A stretch of DNA of 64,000 bases from Glycomyces sambucus (GTDB lineage: Bacteria; Actinomycetota; Actinomycetes; Mycobacteriales; Micromonosporaceae). The stretch lies in contig NZ_FNGF01000004.1 in NCBI RefSeq assembly GCF_900102815.1, forward strand, positions 62,001 to 126,000. The letters are read 5' to 3'. The notes under the pieces were generated by a model that searched no databases, was not told the DNA's origin, and was given only the letters and a program-made list of their open reading frames with translations. Below, in pieces: positions 42,240 to 51,276 of the stretch. Both the position numbers and the translations under genes were made by a program. Position 1 is the stretch's first letter. Each line of letters opens with the position of its first letter.

Positions 42240-42940
42240 CGGCGGTCCTCTCCCGTGGGTGCGGATTCCAGGACGGCCGGCGCCTCGCGGACGACGTAGC
42301 CGGAGCCGGGGACGGTCTCGATGACGGGCGGGTCGCCGAGCTTGCGGCGCAGCGTCATCATCGTCACCCGCACCACGTTCGTGGCGGGGTCGATGTGCTC
42401 GTCCCAGACCTTCTCCAGCAGGCGCTCGGAGGAGACGACGGCGGCGCCCGGGCGCAGGAGTTCGGCCAGGACCCCGAACTCCTTCTTGGACAGCGGCAGG
42501 TACCGGCCGCCGCGGAAGACCTGCCGGCCCGCGGTGTCGAGGGTGATCCCGGCCCGTTCGAGGACCGGCGGCGCGGCCGGGGCGGCGCGGCGGGCCAGGG
42601 CGCGGACCCGGGCGACGAGCTCGGCGAACGCGAAGGGCTTGGCGAGGTAGTCGTCGGCGCCGAGCGCGAGCCCGTTGACGCGGTCGTCGACGCCGGAGGA
42701 CACGGTGAGCATGAGGACCCGGGTCGAGTGCGGCCCGGCCACCACCTTCCTGGTGAGGTCGTCGCCGCCGACGCGCGGCAGGTCGCGGTCGAGGACCGCC
42801 ACGTCGTAGTCGTAGGCGGCCAAGCGCATCCGCGCGGCGTCGCCGTCGTAGCAGACGTCGACGGCCATGCCCTCGCCGCGCAGGCCCTTCGCGATCGCGT
42901 CGGCGAGCATCCGCTCGTCCTCGACCACCAGTACGCGCAT
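42236..42940 (-). CDS. OmpR/PhoB-type response regulator
   Basis: 234-residue regulator. Receiver domain with acidic pair VVEDE, phospho-acceptor D51 in VAVLDRDLP and the conserved K of YLAKPF; C-terminal winged helix with SKKEFGVLAELLRPGAAVVS and RVTMMTLRRKLGDPPVIETVPGSGYVV. ATG 42940 has AAGGAG 6 nt upstream, which decides it over the longer frame to 42997. Divergent from the efflux operon, 135 bp away, its likely target. Confidence 0.93.
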   Translation of the reverse strand: MRVLVVEDERMLADAIAKGLRGEGMAVDVCYDGDAARMRLAAYDYDVAVLDRDLPRVGGDDLTRKVVAGPHSTRVLMLTVSSGVDDRVNGLALGADDYLAKPFAFAELVARVRALARRAAPAAPPVLERAGITLDTAGRQVFRGGRYLPLSKKEFGVLAELLRPGAAVVSSERLLEKVWDEHIDPATNVVRVTMMTLRRKLGDPPVIETVPGSGYVVREAPAVLESAPTGEDRR

Positions 42941-43075
42941 CCCCCGGCTCCTTCCCTCTCGGTGTCGATGCTGCCAGGCCCGGTGTAAGGACCGCATAAG
43001 CGCCCGCGCTCACGGAGACCACATGCCCGCGGCGCTTCACTTGCGGCGTCCGTCAACGAGTGAAGGAGACGCACG

Positions 43076-43579
43076 ATGAGACGAGTACTGATCGCCGCGG
43101 CCGCGCTGTCGGCGCTGTCGCTGCTGGCCGCCTGCGGCGACGACCCGGACGACGGGGTCGCGAGCGCCGGGGGCACCGCCTCCGCGGAGGCCGGCGAGGA
43201 GGGCGCGAGCCTGGAGCAGAGCCTCCAGGACTTCGCCGAGTGCATGCGCGAGCAGGGGGTCGACTTCCCCGACCCCGACCCGGACGGCGGCTTCGAAGGG
43301 GCCGAGGAGCTGCGGGAGGCCATGGAGAACGAGCCGGAGGCGGTCGAGGCGTGCGAGGAGCACCTGGCGTCCGGGGAGATGAGCCTCGACGACCCCGAGA
43401 TCCAGGCCGCGCTGCTGGACTTCGCGCAGTGCATGCGCGACAACGGGGTCGAGGACATGCCCGACCCGGGCACCGACGGGTTCGGGCCCGACCTCATGGA
43501 CCAGGAGTCGGCCGACCCGGACTGGGACGCCGCGATCGAGGCGTGCCAGGACCTCCTCGGAGAGGTGCGCGACCAGTGA
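43076..43579 (+). CDS. Acidic lipoprotein with duplicated cysteine module
   Basis: 167-residue lipoprotein: lipobox LLAAC with C20, an Asp/Glu-rich linker, then two related units. Unit 1 has [20 protein letters not shown] (53-72) and EACEEHL (91-97); unit 2 has [20 protein letters not shown] (116-135) and EACQDLL (155-161). Each unit has two cysteines (56/93 and 119/157), suggesting a disulfide per unit. First gene of the adaptor/ABC operon; probably a periplasmic accessory or sensor. AAGGAGA lies 9 nt upstream of the ATG. Confidence 0.87.
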   Translation: MRRVLIAAAALSALSLLAACGDDPDDGVASAGGTASAEAGEEGASLEQSLQDFAECMREQGVDFPDPDPDGGFEGAEELREAMENEPEAVEACEEHLASGEMSLDDPEIQAALLDFAQCMRDNGVEDMPDPGTDGFGPDLMDQESADPDWDAAIEACQDLLGEVRDQ

Positions 43580-44616
43580 GGCGGCGGACGGCGGTGATCG
43601 CGGCCGGCTCGGTCGCGGCGGCGGCGCTGGCGGCGGGCGGGGCGCTGTACTGGACCGGCGGCGACGACCCGGCGGCCACGGCGCAGACCGCGGCGGCCAC
43701 GGCCGCCGTGGAGCGGCGGGACCTCGCGCGGTCGGAGGAGGTCGTGGGGACGCTCTCGTACGGGGAGGCGCGGACGCTGACCGGCGCGAAGCCGGGGGTC
43801 GTGACGTGGCTGCCCGCGCCCGGGACCGTGGTCGGGCCGGGCGACGCGGTGTACGAGGTCGACAACGCGCCCGTGGTCGCCATGGCCGGGGACCTGCCGC
43901 TGTGGCGGGACCTCGCGCCCGGCGTCGAGGGACCCGATGCGGCGCAACTCGAGTCGAACCTCGCCGAGCTCGGCTACGACGGGTTCACCGCGGACGACGA
44001 GTACACGTCGGCGACCGCCGACGCGGTCGAGGCGTGGCAGGAGGACCTGGGGGCGGCGGAGACGGGGACCGTGGCCGTGGGCGACGTCCTGTTCTCCCCC
44101 AACGAGGTCCGCATCGCCGACCAGCTCGCGGCCGTGGGCGACCCGGCGGGCGGGCAGCTGCTGACCTACACCTCCGGGGAGCGGCGGGTGAGCGTGCAGC
44201 TGGAGATCGCCGACCAGGACCTGGTGGCCGTGGACCAGGCGGTCGCGGTGACGCTCCCGGACGGGACCGAGGCCGCGGGCGTGGTCAGCGAGGTCGGGCA
44301 GACCGTGACCGCGGCCGAACCGGGCTCCGACGAGCCCGAGACGATCGAGGTCACGGTCGCGATCGCGGACCAGGCGGCGCTCGGCGCGCTCGTGTCGGCC
44401 CCGGTCGAGGTCGTGCTGGTCGCCGAGACCCGCGAGGACGTGCTCGCCGTCCCCGTCGAGGCGCTGCTGGCGCTGCGCGAGGGCGGGTACGGCGTCGAGG
44501 TCGTCGACGGCGGCGAGAGCGTGCTCGTGCCGGTCGAGACCGGCGTGTTCGCGGACGGGTTCGTCGAGGTCGCGGGCGACCTGGAGGCGGGCATGGCCGT
44601 GGCGGTGCCCTCGTGA
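43576..44616 (+). CDS. Efflux adaptor with peptidoglycan-binding domain
   Basis: 346-residue membrane-fusion-like adaptor. N-terminal membrane anchor ([21 protein letters not shown], residues 2-22). A peptidoglycan_binding_1 module with [14 protein letters not shown] and [13 protein letters not shown] lies at about 128-160, inserted in the hairpin position. C-terminal beta domains with [26 protein letters not shown] and [21 protein letters not shown] match HlyD-type adaptors. GTG start overlaps the lipoprotein stop by 4 bp and its stop overlaps the ATPase start. Typical adaptor of actinomycete MacB-like exporters. Confidence 0.88.
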   Translation: MRRRTAVIAAGSVAAAALAAGGALYWTGGDDPAATAQTAAATAAVERRDLARSEEVVGTLSYGEARTLTGAKPGVVTWLPAPGTVVGPGDAVYEVDNAPVVAMAGDLPLWRDLAPGVEGPDAAQLESNLAELGYDGFTADDEYTSATADAVEAWQEDLGAAETGTVAVGDVLFSPNEVRIADQLAAVGDPAGGQLLTYTSGERRVSVQLEIADQDLVAVDQAVAVTLPDGTEAAGVVSEVGQTVTAAEPGSDEPETIEVTVAIADQAALGALVSAPVEVVLVAETREDVLAVPVEALLALREGGYGVEVVDGGESVLVPVETGVFADGFVEVAGDLEAGMAVAVPS

Positions 44617-45281
44617 GCGTCGTGGTCCTGGAGGGGGTCTCCAAGACGTACCCGGGGGTCACCGCGCTCGACGGGGTGTCGCTGGAGATCGGCGACGGCG
44701 AGCTGGTCGCGATCGTCGGCCCCTCGGGGTCGGGCAAGTCGACGCTCCTCAACCTCGCCGGGACCCTCGACCGGCCCACCGCGGGGACGGTGCGGGTCGC
44801 GGGCGAGGACGTCGCGGCCCTGTCGGACCGGCGGCTCTCGCGCCTGCGCGCCGCCGAACTCGGCTTCGTGTTCCAGCAGTTCCATCTCGCGCAAGGGGTC
44901 CCGGTGCTCGACAACGTCGCCGACGGGCTCCTCTACCGGGGCGAGCCGCGCGCGCGGCGCCGCGAGGCCGCCGCCCAGGCCCTCGCCAGGGTGGGGCTCG
45001 GGCACCGGACCGGGCACCGCCCGCACGAGCTGTCCGGCGGCGAGCGCCAGCGCGTCGCCATCGCGCGGGCCATCGTCGGCGGGCCGCGGCTGCTCCTCGC
45101 CGACGAGCCGACCGGGAACCTCGACTCGGCCTCGGGCGCGGTGGTGATGGGCCTGCTGCGGGGCCTGCACGAGGCCGGGACCACGGTCGTGGTCATCACG
45201 CACGACCGGGACATCGCCGCGGGCCTGCCGCGGCGCGTGGAGATGCGCGACGGGAGGGTGGTGCGCGATGCGCTGGACTGA
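44613..45281 (+). CDS. MacB-type ABC transporter ATPase
   Basis: 222-residue ATPase of the LolD/MacB class. Walker [10 protein letters not shown] at about 37-45, Q-loop FVFQQFHL, signature LSGGERQR at about 139-146, Walker [13 protein letters not shown], and H-loop VVITHD. GTG start overlaps the adaptor stop. Overlaps the permease gene by 14 bp. Forms one exporter with genes 43576 and 45268; substrate unknown, probably a lipophilic or peptide antimicrobial, judged by the linked two-component system. Confidence 0.93.
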   Translation: MSVVVLEGVSKTYPGVTALDGVSLEIGDGELVAIVGPSGSGKSTLLNLAGTLDRPTAGTVRVAGEDVAALSDRRLSRLRAAELGFVFQQFHLAQGVPVLDNVADGLLYRGEPRARRREAAAQALARVGLGHRTGHRPHELSGGERQRVAIARAIVGGPRLLLADEPTGNLDSASGAVVMGLLRGLHEAGTTVVVITHDRDIAAGLPRRVEMRDGRVVRDALD

Positions 45282-46437
45282 CCTGCTGCGCGTGGGCGTG
45301 CACGGCCTGCGGTCGCGGCCGCTGCGGGTGACGTTGTCGGCCGTGGGGATCGCGATCGGCATCGCGGCGATGGTCGCGGTCGTGGGGATCTCGGCGTCGA
45401 GTTCGGCCGAGCTCGACCGAAAACTCGACGAGCTGGGCACGAACCTCCTCACCGTCGCGCCGGGGCAGTCGATGTTCGGCGAGGCGTCGGAGCTGCCGCT
45501 GGAGGCGGTGGCGATGATCGAGCGGATCGGCCCGGTGGAGTCGGCCGCCGCGACCGGGACGGTGGACGCGAAGGTGTACCGGACCGACCGGATCCCGGCC
45601 AACGAGTCGGGCGGGATCGCGGTCAAGGCCGCCGAGGCGGACCTGCTCGACGTCGTCGGCGCCGCGCTCGCGGAGGGCCGGTGGCTCGACGGCGCGGCCG
45701 GGGACTTCCCGGCGGCGGTGCTCGGCGCCGGGACCGCGGCGGCGCTGGGCGTGGGCGCGGGCCCGGACGTGCAGATCTGGCTGGGCGGGCAGTGGTTCGC
45801 GGTGGTCGGGGTGCTCGAACCGGTCGCGCTGGCGCCCGAGCTGGACACCGCGGCGCTGGTCGGGTGGGACGCCGCGGCGGCGTACCTGGGCTTCGACCTG
45901 CACGCCACGGAGGTCTACGCGCGGGCCGCGGAGTCGGCGGTGACCGAGGTGCAGGCGGTGCTGGGGGCGACGGCGAACCCCGAGCACCCCGAGGAGGTCG
46001 ACGTGTCGCGGCCCTCGGACGCGCTGTTCGCGGCCGAGGCGGCGGAGGCGTCGTTCACGGGGCTGCTCTTGGGGATCGGCGCGGTGGCGCTGCTGGTGGG
46101 CGGGGTCGGGGTGGCGAACACGATGGTCGTGTCGGTCCTGGAGCGGCGCGGGGAGATCGGCCTGCGGCGGTCGCTGGGGGCGACCCGGGCGGACGTGCGC
46201 GGGCAGTTCCTCGCCGAGTCGCTGCTGCTGTCGCTGCTGGGCGGCGCGGGCGGGGTGGCCCTGGGGTCGCTCATCACCGCGTCGTACGCGGCGTGGCAGG
46301 GGTGGCCGCCGACGGTGCCGGCGTGGGCGCTGGGCGGCGGGGTCGCGGCGACGGCCGCGATCGGCGCGGTGGCGGGGCTCTATCCGGCGGTGAAGGCCGC
46401 CCGGTTGTCCCCCACCGAGGCCCTGACCTCGCCTTAG
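45268..46437 (+). CDS. MacB-type ABC transporter permease
   Basis: 389-residue permease: one N-terminal helix (about 21-43), a large extracytoplasmic MacB_PCD domain (about 45-250) and three C-terminal helices starting at about 265, the FtsX fold. FtsX motif [56 protein letters not shown] is spread over about 260-315. Last gene of the operon, followed by two hairpins (46455-46488, 46505-46533). Confidence 0.93.
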   Translation: MRWTDLLRVGVHGLRSRPLRVTLSAVGIAIGIAAMVAVVGISASSSAELDRKLDELGTNLLTVAPGQSMFGEASELPLEAVAMIERIGPVESAAATGTVDAKVYRTDRIPANESGGIAVKAAEADLLDVVGAALAEGRWLDGAAGDFPAAVLGAGTAAALGVGAGPDVQIWLGGQWFAVVGVLEPVALAPELDTAALVGWDAAAAYLGFDLHATEVYARAAESAVTEVQAVLGATANPEHPEEVDVSRPSDALFAAEAAEASFTGLLLGIGAVALLVGGVGVANTMVVSVLERRGEIGLRRSLGATRADVRGQFLAESLLLSLLGGAGGVALGSLITASYAAWQGWPPTVPAWALGGGVAATAAIGAVAGLYPAVKAARLSPTEALTSP

Positions 46438-46454
46438 GGCGGGTGCGGAGGAAA

Positions 46455-46488
46455 GGGCGGCCCCCGGTGCGAACCGGTCGGGCCGCCC
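46455..46488. terminator. Hairpin after the efflux operon
   Basis: GGGCGGCCC (46455-46463) and GGGCCGCCC (46480-46488) pair over 9 bp with a 16-nt loop, 17 bp after the permease stop. Confidence 0.55.
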
Positions 46489-46504
46489 TGGTAACTTATA
46501 AGGG

Positions 46505-46533
46505 GAAGGCGCCGACGGGCCCTTCTTTTTTTT
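46505..46533 (+). terminator. Intrinsic terminator with an 8-T run
   Basis: GAAGGC (46505-46510) pairs with GCCCTTC (46519-46525), immediately followed by eight T residues (46526-46533). Such a clean U-tract terminator is unusual in DNA this GC-rich; it ends the efflux operon. Confidence 0.75.
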
Positions 46534-46574
46534 GCGTTCGGGGCCGGTTCGGCCCGGAGGCTCCAGAGGTTTCG

Positions 46575-46608
46575 ACGGGCGGGCCCTCCTGCGGGAGGGC
46601 CCGCCCGT
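46575..46608. terminator. Terminator after the DUF4132 gene
   Basis: ACGGGCGGGCCCTCC (46575-46589) and its exact complement at 46594-46608 form a 15-bp stem with a 4-nt loop, 3 bp beyond the minus-strand stop at 46612. Confidence 0.75.
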
Positions 46609-46611
46609 GCG

Positions 46612-49600
46612 TCATCTGCCGGTGCCTGCCGCGACGACCTTCGCGAGCGCGGTGAGCGCTTCGGAGGCCGCGACCGGGTCGCCCGCGGGCAGGCCGGGGG
46701 CGGCCTGGGCGCGGGACCAGCCGTCCATGCCGCTGCGGGAGAGCACGACCTGGGAGAGGCCCTGGATCCACTGGTCGTTGACGTCCCCGGCGAAGATGCC
46801 CGGGTCGAGGTCGAGCACGAGGTAGCCGGTGCCCGGGAGCGGGCACCACATGCCGTGCTCGATGCCGGCGTCGAGCGCGCCCGCGCGGATCCAGCCCTTC
46901 TTGACCAGGCCGAGGAGGCCGCCGACGGTGACCTGGGTGTTCTCGAAGCGGGTGAGGCGGCCGGTGGCGAGCTCGTCGTCGGTGAAGGCCATGACCTCGC
47001 GGCCGAGCTGCGGGAAGGGCTGCACGATCTCGTAGTCGGCGAAGATCTCCGACCACGCGGCGACGTCCTCGCCGAGGTGGACGGGGTGCGCGATGCGGAT
47101 GGCGGCGGTGTCGGCCACCGCGAGTTCGTTCTCGTCGAGGTCGGTGCGGGTGCGGTCCTCGGCGAGGCGGAACGCGACGGGGCCGGCGCCCTCCTCGGCG
47201 GTCCACACCAGGCGCCGGGCGAGGTGCCACACGAGGGGGTGCTCGGCGAAGTGCTCCTGGAACTCGGCCGGAGTCCAGGTGCGGCCCGCGACCATGGCGC
47301 GTTCGAGGCGCTTGACCTGGTCGGCGGCGACGGTGCGGAGTTCCTTGCGGAGGTTGGCGAAGCGCTTGTAGGCGGCGTCGGCGAGGTCGGCGTCGTCCTT
47401 CGCGGCGGGTTTGGGCAGGGACTTGCGGGGCTTGCCGTCGGCGTCGGTGACGAAGGGCTTGAGCTGCTCGTCGAAGCCGACCCGGAACCGCCGGGGCCCG
47501 TAGTCGAGGACGAGGGCGTCGTCGTCGCGGAGCCCGAAGTCGGGGACGAGCCGGTCGGCGAGCTGGTCGGCGGACAGGCCGAGGTGCGCGGCGATGGCGG
47601 TGATCTGGTCGCGGGCCTCCTGTTTGATGGCGGCGAACTTGGCCTTCTCGCCGATGCCCTGGATGGCGCGCAGGGCGGTCTCGGAGCCGATCGCGCCGAG
47701 GACCTTGAGGCCCTTGACGGCGCGGTGGTGCTGGTTCTCCCCCGGCCAGCGGCCGATGAGCGGGGTGAGTGCGCGGACGGTGTCGTCGTCGCCGAAGTGC
47801 ATGAGCTGCATGAGGGCCCACGACTCGTCCGAGGGGGCGCCGGCGGTGAGCCACTGCTCGAACAGGGCGCGGGAGAAGCGGGTGAGCGAGGCCCGGTCGC
47901 AGGCGTCGGCGAGGACGGCGACGCCGGGGTAGTCGTAGTCGGGGGAGCCGAGGGCGAGCACGGCGGCGGCGTTGCGCACGGCCGCGTCAGGGAGGGCCCG
48001 GTCGCCTCCCTTGAGGAGGATCTGCGGGAGCGCGGGCGGGGAGACCCAGGGGCCGAGGGCCGGGACCCGGACGGCGGGGGTGAGCGGGTCGACGTCCACG
48101 AGGGTGCCGATCGCGGCGGCCGCCTCCGGGCCGTAGTGGGCGGCGGCCTCGCGGACGGTGTCGGCGCGGCCGGAGGCGGCGAGGTAGCGCAGCGCGGCCT
48201 CGGCGGCGGCGCGGGGCTTCTTGGTCCTGCCGAGCGCGTCGGGGACGAGCAGGGCCGCGGCGTCGGCGGCGTGGCGGTCGAGCCACCCGAAGGCCATGGG
48301 GCGCATGGTCTTCAGCCGCACGAGGGCGTCGACGGCGAGGCGGGCGGCCTCCAGGTTCGCGATGGGGGTGATGAGGTCGCGGAGCGAGGCGTCCCAGCCG
48401 GCGGCGGTCACCACGTGCCCGGCCGCGGCGGCGCCGTGGGCGGCGAGCAGGCGGCGGAGGAGCTCCGGGGAGAGGTAGCCGGGCGCGGGCTTCCAGTCGG
48501 GCAGCAGGTGCGCGGTGAGCTCACTCGGGGCGAGCGCCAGCACCCGGACCTGGTAGTGGGTGGCGAGGTTGTCGAACCGGGCGGCGTCGGCGGCCCAGTC
48601 GCGGTCCGGGCCGCCGACGCGGGCTTCGGCCCACCGCTCGCGCTCGCCGTCGGCCCAGACGACCCGCTCGATCGCGGGCGGGGTGAGGGCGAGGACGACG
48701 GGCGCGGCCGCGGGCGCGGTGCGCTCCCACGGCGGGGAGGTGAGCAGGGGCGGGACCTCGTCGGCGGGGGCGGCGGGGAGGCGGCCGGAGGTGGTGGTGA
48801 CGCCCGCGACGATCTCGCGGACGGCGTCGGTCTGGAGGTCCAGGGCCGGGCCGAGGACGACCGGGTCGCCGTAGAGGATCGCGGTGAGCCGCTTGAGCGC
48901 GGCGGGTTCGGCGCCGGGGATGCGGGCGGCGACGGCGCGGAGGGCGCGCTGGGGGAAGCGCGCGGCGGCCTCCATCGCGTAGCCCATGGCGACCGGGTCG
49001 TCGAGGCGGTCGAGGATCAGGTCGAGGGCGGCGTCGGTGGGGATCGCGGCCAGTGCCCGGTAGAGGACCTTGCGGTCGCTCGTGTCGAGCCACCTGGTGA
49101 ACATCTGCTCCAGGACGGGCGCGGCGTCGGCGCCGAGCCGGTGGAGCAGGTCGGCGATGCCGGCGGTCTGGAACCAGTAGAGGAAGACGCCGCCGCAGTC
49201 GAGGCCCTGGAGCTGGTCGGCGCTGGTGATGACGCCGAGGAGCAGGTTGGGGACGGCGCTGTCGGGTTGCCGGGCGCGGATTTCGGCGCACACCTCGTCG
49301 AGCCAGGCGGTCTCGCCGGGGACGAGGAGGCTCGCACCGAGGCGGCGCATCGGGTCGGTGCGGCGGGCGGCGAGGGCGTCGGTGACGGCGGCGTACTCGT
49401 CGTCCGGGAGGGCGGTGAGGTGGCCGCGGACGGCGGTGAGCTCGCTGGAGTGGAGGCGGCTCCAGCGGTGGCTCTGGAGGGTCTGCGCGATGAGGCCGAT
49501 GGCGCCCTCGCGGTCGGCGGCGGTGATGTCGAGGGTGAAGAACTCGGTGAGCGCGGCGGCGGCGAACGGCGTCCCGTGCTCGGCGGCGGCGAGGTCGAAG

Positions 49601-50067
49601 AGGGGCCGCTGGAGGTAGGGGTTCGCGGTGGCGGTGGTGCGGGCGAGGGCCCAGACCGCGGCGGCGCCGGCGATGTCGGGCTCCCCGGCGAGGAAGGCGA
49701 GCCCGGCGTCGCGGTGGTCGGCGTTGGCCTCGTGGTCGAGGCGTTCGCGCACGCGGATCTCGTACTCGGCGAGGAGCTTCCGGCCGGCCTCGGGGTCGAG
49801 CCGCGTCCGCTTCGGCTTGCCCTGGCCGCGCCGGGGCCGCACGAACCGGTTCCAGGATTCGGGGAAGGTCACCGGCTCCGCGTCGAAGTCCGCCTCCGAG
49901 CGGCTCCACAGCGACAGGTGGACGCGCCCGGGGGTCTCCGGCAGGAGGTCGAACGAGATGTAGCCGGGGGTCTCGAAGACCGGCTTCATGTCGAACAGGT
50001 CCCCGTAGAAGCGGGCCGAGGCCGGGGCGTCGGCGACGAAGACGATGAACAGGTTCGGTGCGGGCAT
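46612..50067 (-). CDS. Giant DUF4132 protein with a half-glyoxalase N-terminus
   Basis: 1151-residue cytoplasmic protein. Residues 1 to about 66 read MPAPNLFIVFVADAPASARFYGDLF and further to RVHLSLWSRSEADFD, the first half of a VOC/glyoxalase domain; the second half is missing. From FPESWNRFVRPRRGQ (about 70) onward the sequence is a DUF4132-type alpha-helical repeat protein (HEAT-like units) with the family end region GTGYLVLDLDPGIF and a C-terminal stretch at about 1080-1150. DUF4132 function is unknown (some members carry WGR domains). ATG 50067 has AAGGAGG 5 nt upstream. Looks like an in-frame fusion by deletion; divergent from the WYL regulator that normally neighbours such VOC genes. 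Confidence 0.82.
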   Translation of the reverse strand: MPAPNLFIVFVADAPASARFYGDLFDMKPVFETPGYISFDLLPETPGRVHLSLWSRSEADFDAEPVTFPESWNRFVRPRRGQGKPKRTRLDPEAGRKLLAEYEIRVRERLDHEANADHRDAGLAFLAGEPDIAGAAAVWALARTTATANPYLQRPLFDLAAAEHGTPFAAAALTEFFTLDITAADREGAIGLIAQTLQSHRWSRLHSSELTAVRGHLTALPDDEYAAVTDALAARRTDPMRRLGASLLVPGETAWLDEVCAEIRARQPDSAVPNLLLGVITSADQLQGLDCGGVFLYWFQTAGIADLLHRLGADAAPVLEQMFTRWLDTSDRKVLYRALAAIPTDAALDLILDRLDDPVAMGYAMEAAARFPQRALRAVAARIPGAEPAALKRLTAILYGDPVVLGPALDLQTDAVREIVAGVTTTSGRLPAAPADEVPPLLTSPPWERTAPAAAPVVLALTPPAIERVVWADGERERWAEARVGGPDRDWAADAARFDNLATHYQVRVLALAPSELTAHLLPDWKPAPGYLSPELLRRLLAAHGAAAAGHVVTAAGWDASLRDLITPIANLEAARLAVDALVRLKTMRPMAFGWLDRHAADAAALLVPDALGRTKKPRAAAEAALRYLAASGRADTVREAAAHYGPEAAAAIGTLVDVDPLTPAVRVPALGPWVSPPALPQILLKGGDRALPDAAVRNAAAVLALGSPDYDYPGVAVLADACDRASLTRFSRALFEQWLTAGAPSDESWALMQLMHFGDDDTVRALTPLIGRWPGENQHHRAVKGLKVLGAIGSETALRAIQGIGEKAKFAAIKQEARDQITAIAAHLGLSADQLADRLVPDFGLRDDDALVLDYGPRRFRVGFDEQLKPFVTDADGKPRKSLPKPAAKDDADLADAAYKRFANLRKELRTVAADQVKRLERAMVAGRTWTPAEFQEHFAEHPLVWHLARRLVWTAEEGAGPVAFRLAEDRTRTDLDENELAVADTAAIRIAHPVHLGEDVAAWSEIFADYEIVQPFPQLGREVMAFTDDELATGRLTRFENTQVTVGGLLGLVKKGWIRAGALDAGIEHGMWCPLPGTGYLVLDLDPGIFAGDVNDQWIQGLSQVVLSRSGMDGWSRAQAAPGLPAGDPVAASEALTALAKVVAAGTGR

Positions 50068-50107
50068 GGTGCCCTCCTTTCCGTCGGGAACGCCACCGTA
50101 GGCGCGG

Positions 50108-50130
50108 AACCTGACGGATCCTGTCAGGTT
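50108..50130. promoter_or_regulatory. Palindromic operator between VOC-DUF4132 and WYL genes
   Basis: AACCTGAC (50108-50115) and GTCAGGTT (50123-50130) form a perfect 8-bp inverted repeat with a 7-nt spacer, centred in the 81-bp divergent promoter region and 18 bp before the WYL regulator start. A fitting binding site for the dimeric WYL regulator. Confidence 0.65.
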
Positions 50131-50148
50131 CTCGGAGAGAATCGGGCC

Positions 50149-51087
50149 ATGACTCCCGACAGGTTCTTCTCGCTCATGCTCGCGCTGCGCACCCGCCCGG
50201 AGACGACCGTGGCCGCGCTCGCGGCCGAGGCCGGCGTCTCGGACCGCACCGTGATGCGGGACCTGCGCTGGCTCCAGGACGCGGGCTTCCCGGTCCTGGT
50301 GCGCCGCGGCCGGTACGGCGGCGTCTCGATGCTCCCCGGCGGCGGGCTCGACACCGGGCGCCTGACGCCGCCCGAGCGGGAGCACCTGGCGCTCACGGGC
50401 CTCGACGGGGACCAGCGCCGGCGCCTCGGGGTCGAGCAGGTGAGCGGCCGGGCCCTGCGCAAGGTGACCGGGGCGCGCCCGCCCGACGACCTGCTGCCCG
50501 TCGGCGACCTGGTCGTCAGCGACAACCGGCCGTGGTTCGGGCCCGAACCCGAAGGGGTCTCCCCCGCCGCGCTCATCGGCGACCTGCGCCGCGGCGTGCG
50601 GCTCAAGATCCGGTACGAGCGGTCGAGCGAGGACGCCCGGTGGCGGACCGTGGACCCGTACGGGCTCTTGGCGAAGGGCGGCCGGTGGTACCTCGTGGCC
50701 GACGAGGAGGGGCGCCCGCGCCTGTTCAACCTCCTCAAGATCGCGCGCTGGGAGCCGCTGCGCACCGCGCGGCGGCTGCGCCCAGGCGCGGGCCTGGCCG
50801 CGGTCGCCGGGGAGCTGACGGCCGGATGGGAGTCGGGCGGGGACCTGGAGGTGCGCCTGCGGATCAAGGAGTACCAGGTGGAGCGAGCGCGGCGGATCTT
50901 CGGCTCGCGCCTGTCGATCGGCGGGGCGCAGGCGGACGGGTGGCGCGAGGCGGTACTGCGGTGCCGGGTCCTCGACGAGATCCGGCAGGTCCTGGCGTTC
51001 GTCGACACGGCCGAGGTCACCGGCCCGCCGGAGGCGGTCGCGCGCATGAGGGAGCTGGCGCGGATGGTGTTCGACCACTACGCGTGA
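50149..51087 (+). CDS. WYL-domain (YafY-type) transcriptional regulator
   Basis: 312-residue regulator. N-terminal HTH_11 winged helix (about 7-55, AALAAEAGVSDRTVMRDLRWLQDAGFPV); WYL domain at about 140-260, with RRGVRLKIRYERS and TVDPYGLLAKGGRWYLVADEEGRPRLFNLLKI (the W-Y-L triad in GRWYLV); a WCX domain at the C-terminus. In actinomycetes such genes commonly stand divergent from a VOC-family gene, as here, where the VOC gene is fused to DUF4132. Probably represses both genes through the palindrome at 50108-50130. Confidence 0.9.
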   Translation: MTPDRFFSLMLALRTRPETTVAALAAEAGVSDRTVMRDLRWLQDAGFPVLVRRGRYGGVSMLPGGGLDTGRLTPPEREHLALTGLDGDQRRRLGVEQVSGRALRKVTGARPPDDLLPVGDLVVSDNRPWFGPEPEGVSPAALIGDLRRGVRLKIRYERSSEDARWRTVDPYGLLAKGGRWYLVADEEGRPRLFNLLKIARWEPLRTARRLRPGAGLAAVAGELTAGWESGGDLEVRLRIKEYQVERARRIFGSRLSIGGAQADGWREAVLRCRVLDEIRQVLAFVDTAEVTGPPEAVARMRELARMVFDHYA

Positions 51088-51276
51088 GCCCGGGAAAACC
51101 GCTGGACACGTGCGGTAAGGGGCGGTAGCGTCGCTGGGTTCCGATGGCAGGGTCCTTCCCGTCCCGAGTAGAGAAGCAGGTGCGTTCCATGGTCGTCCAG
51201 GTGTCCGCGGCCGGTGCCGTCCGGCCGCGATCCTCAGCAGCCCGCACCGCTTCACAGAGAAGGACGACCGATCACA

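Noticed and set aside
40930-50067. The two glyoxalase fragments as one gene split by rearrangement
   Set aside because: The N-terminal piece looks like a different VOC subfamily from the PhnB-type C-terminal remnant, and they lie on opposite strands 9 kb apart.
46855-50148. Plus-strand frame running into the WYL regulator
   Set aside because: Low-complexity Val/Gly/Glu-rich antisense of DUF4132; the regulator's own start at 50149 fits its helix-turn-helix.
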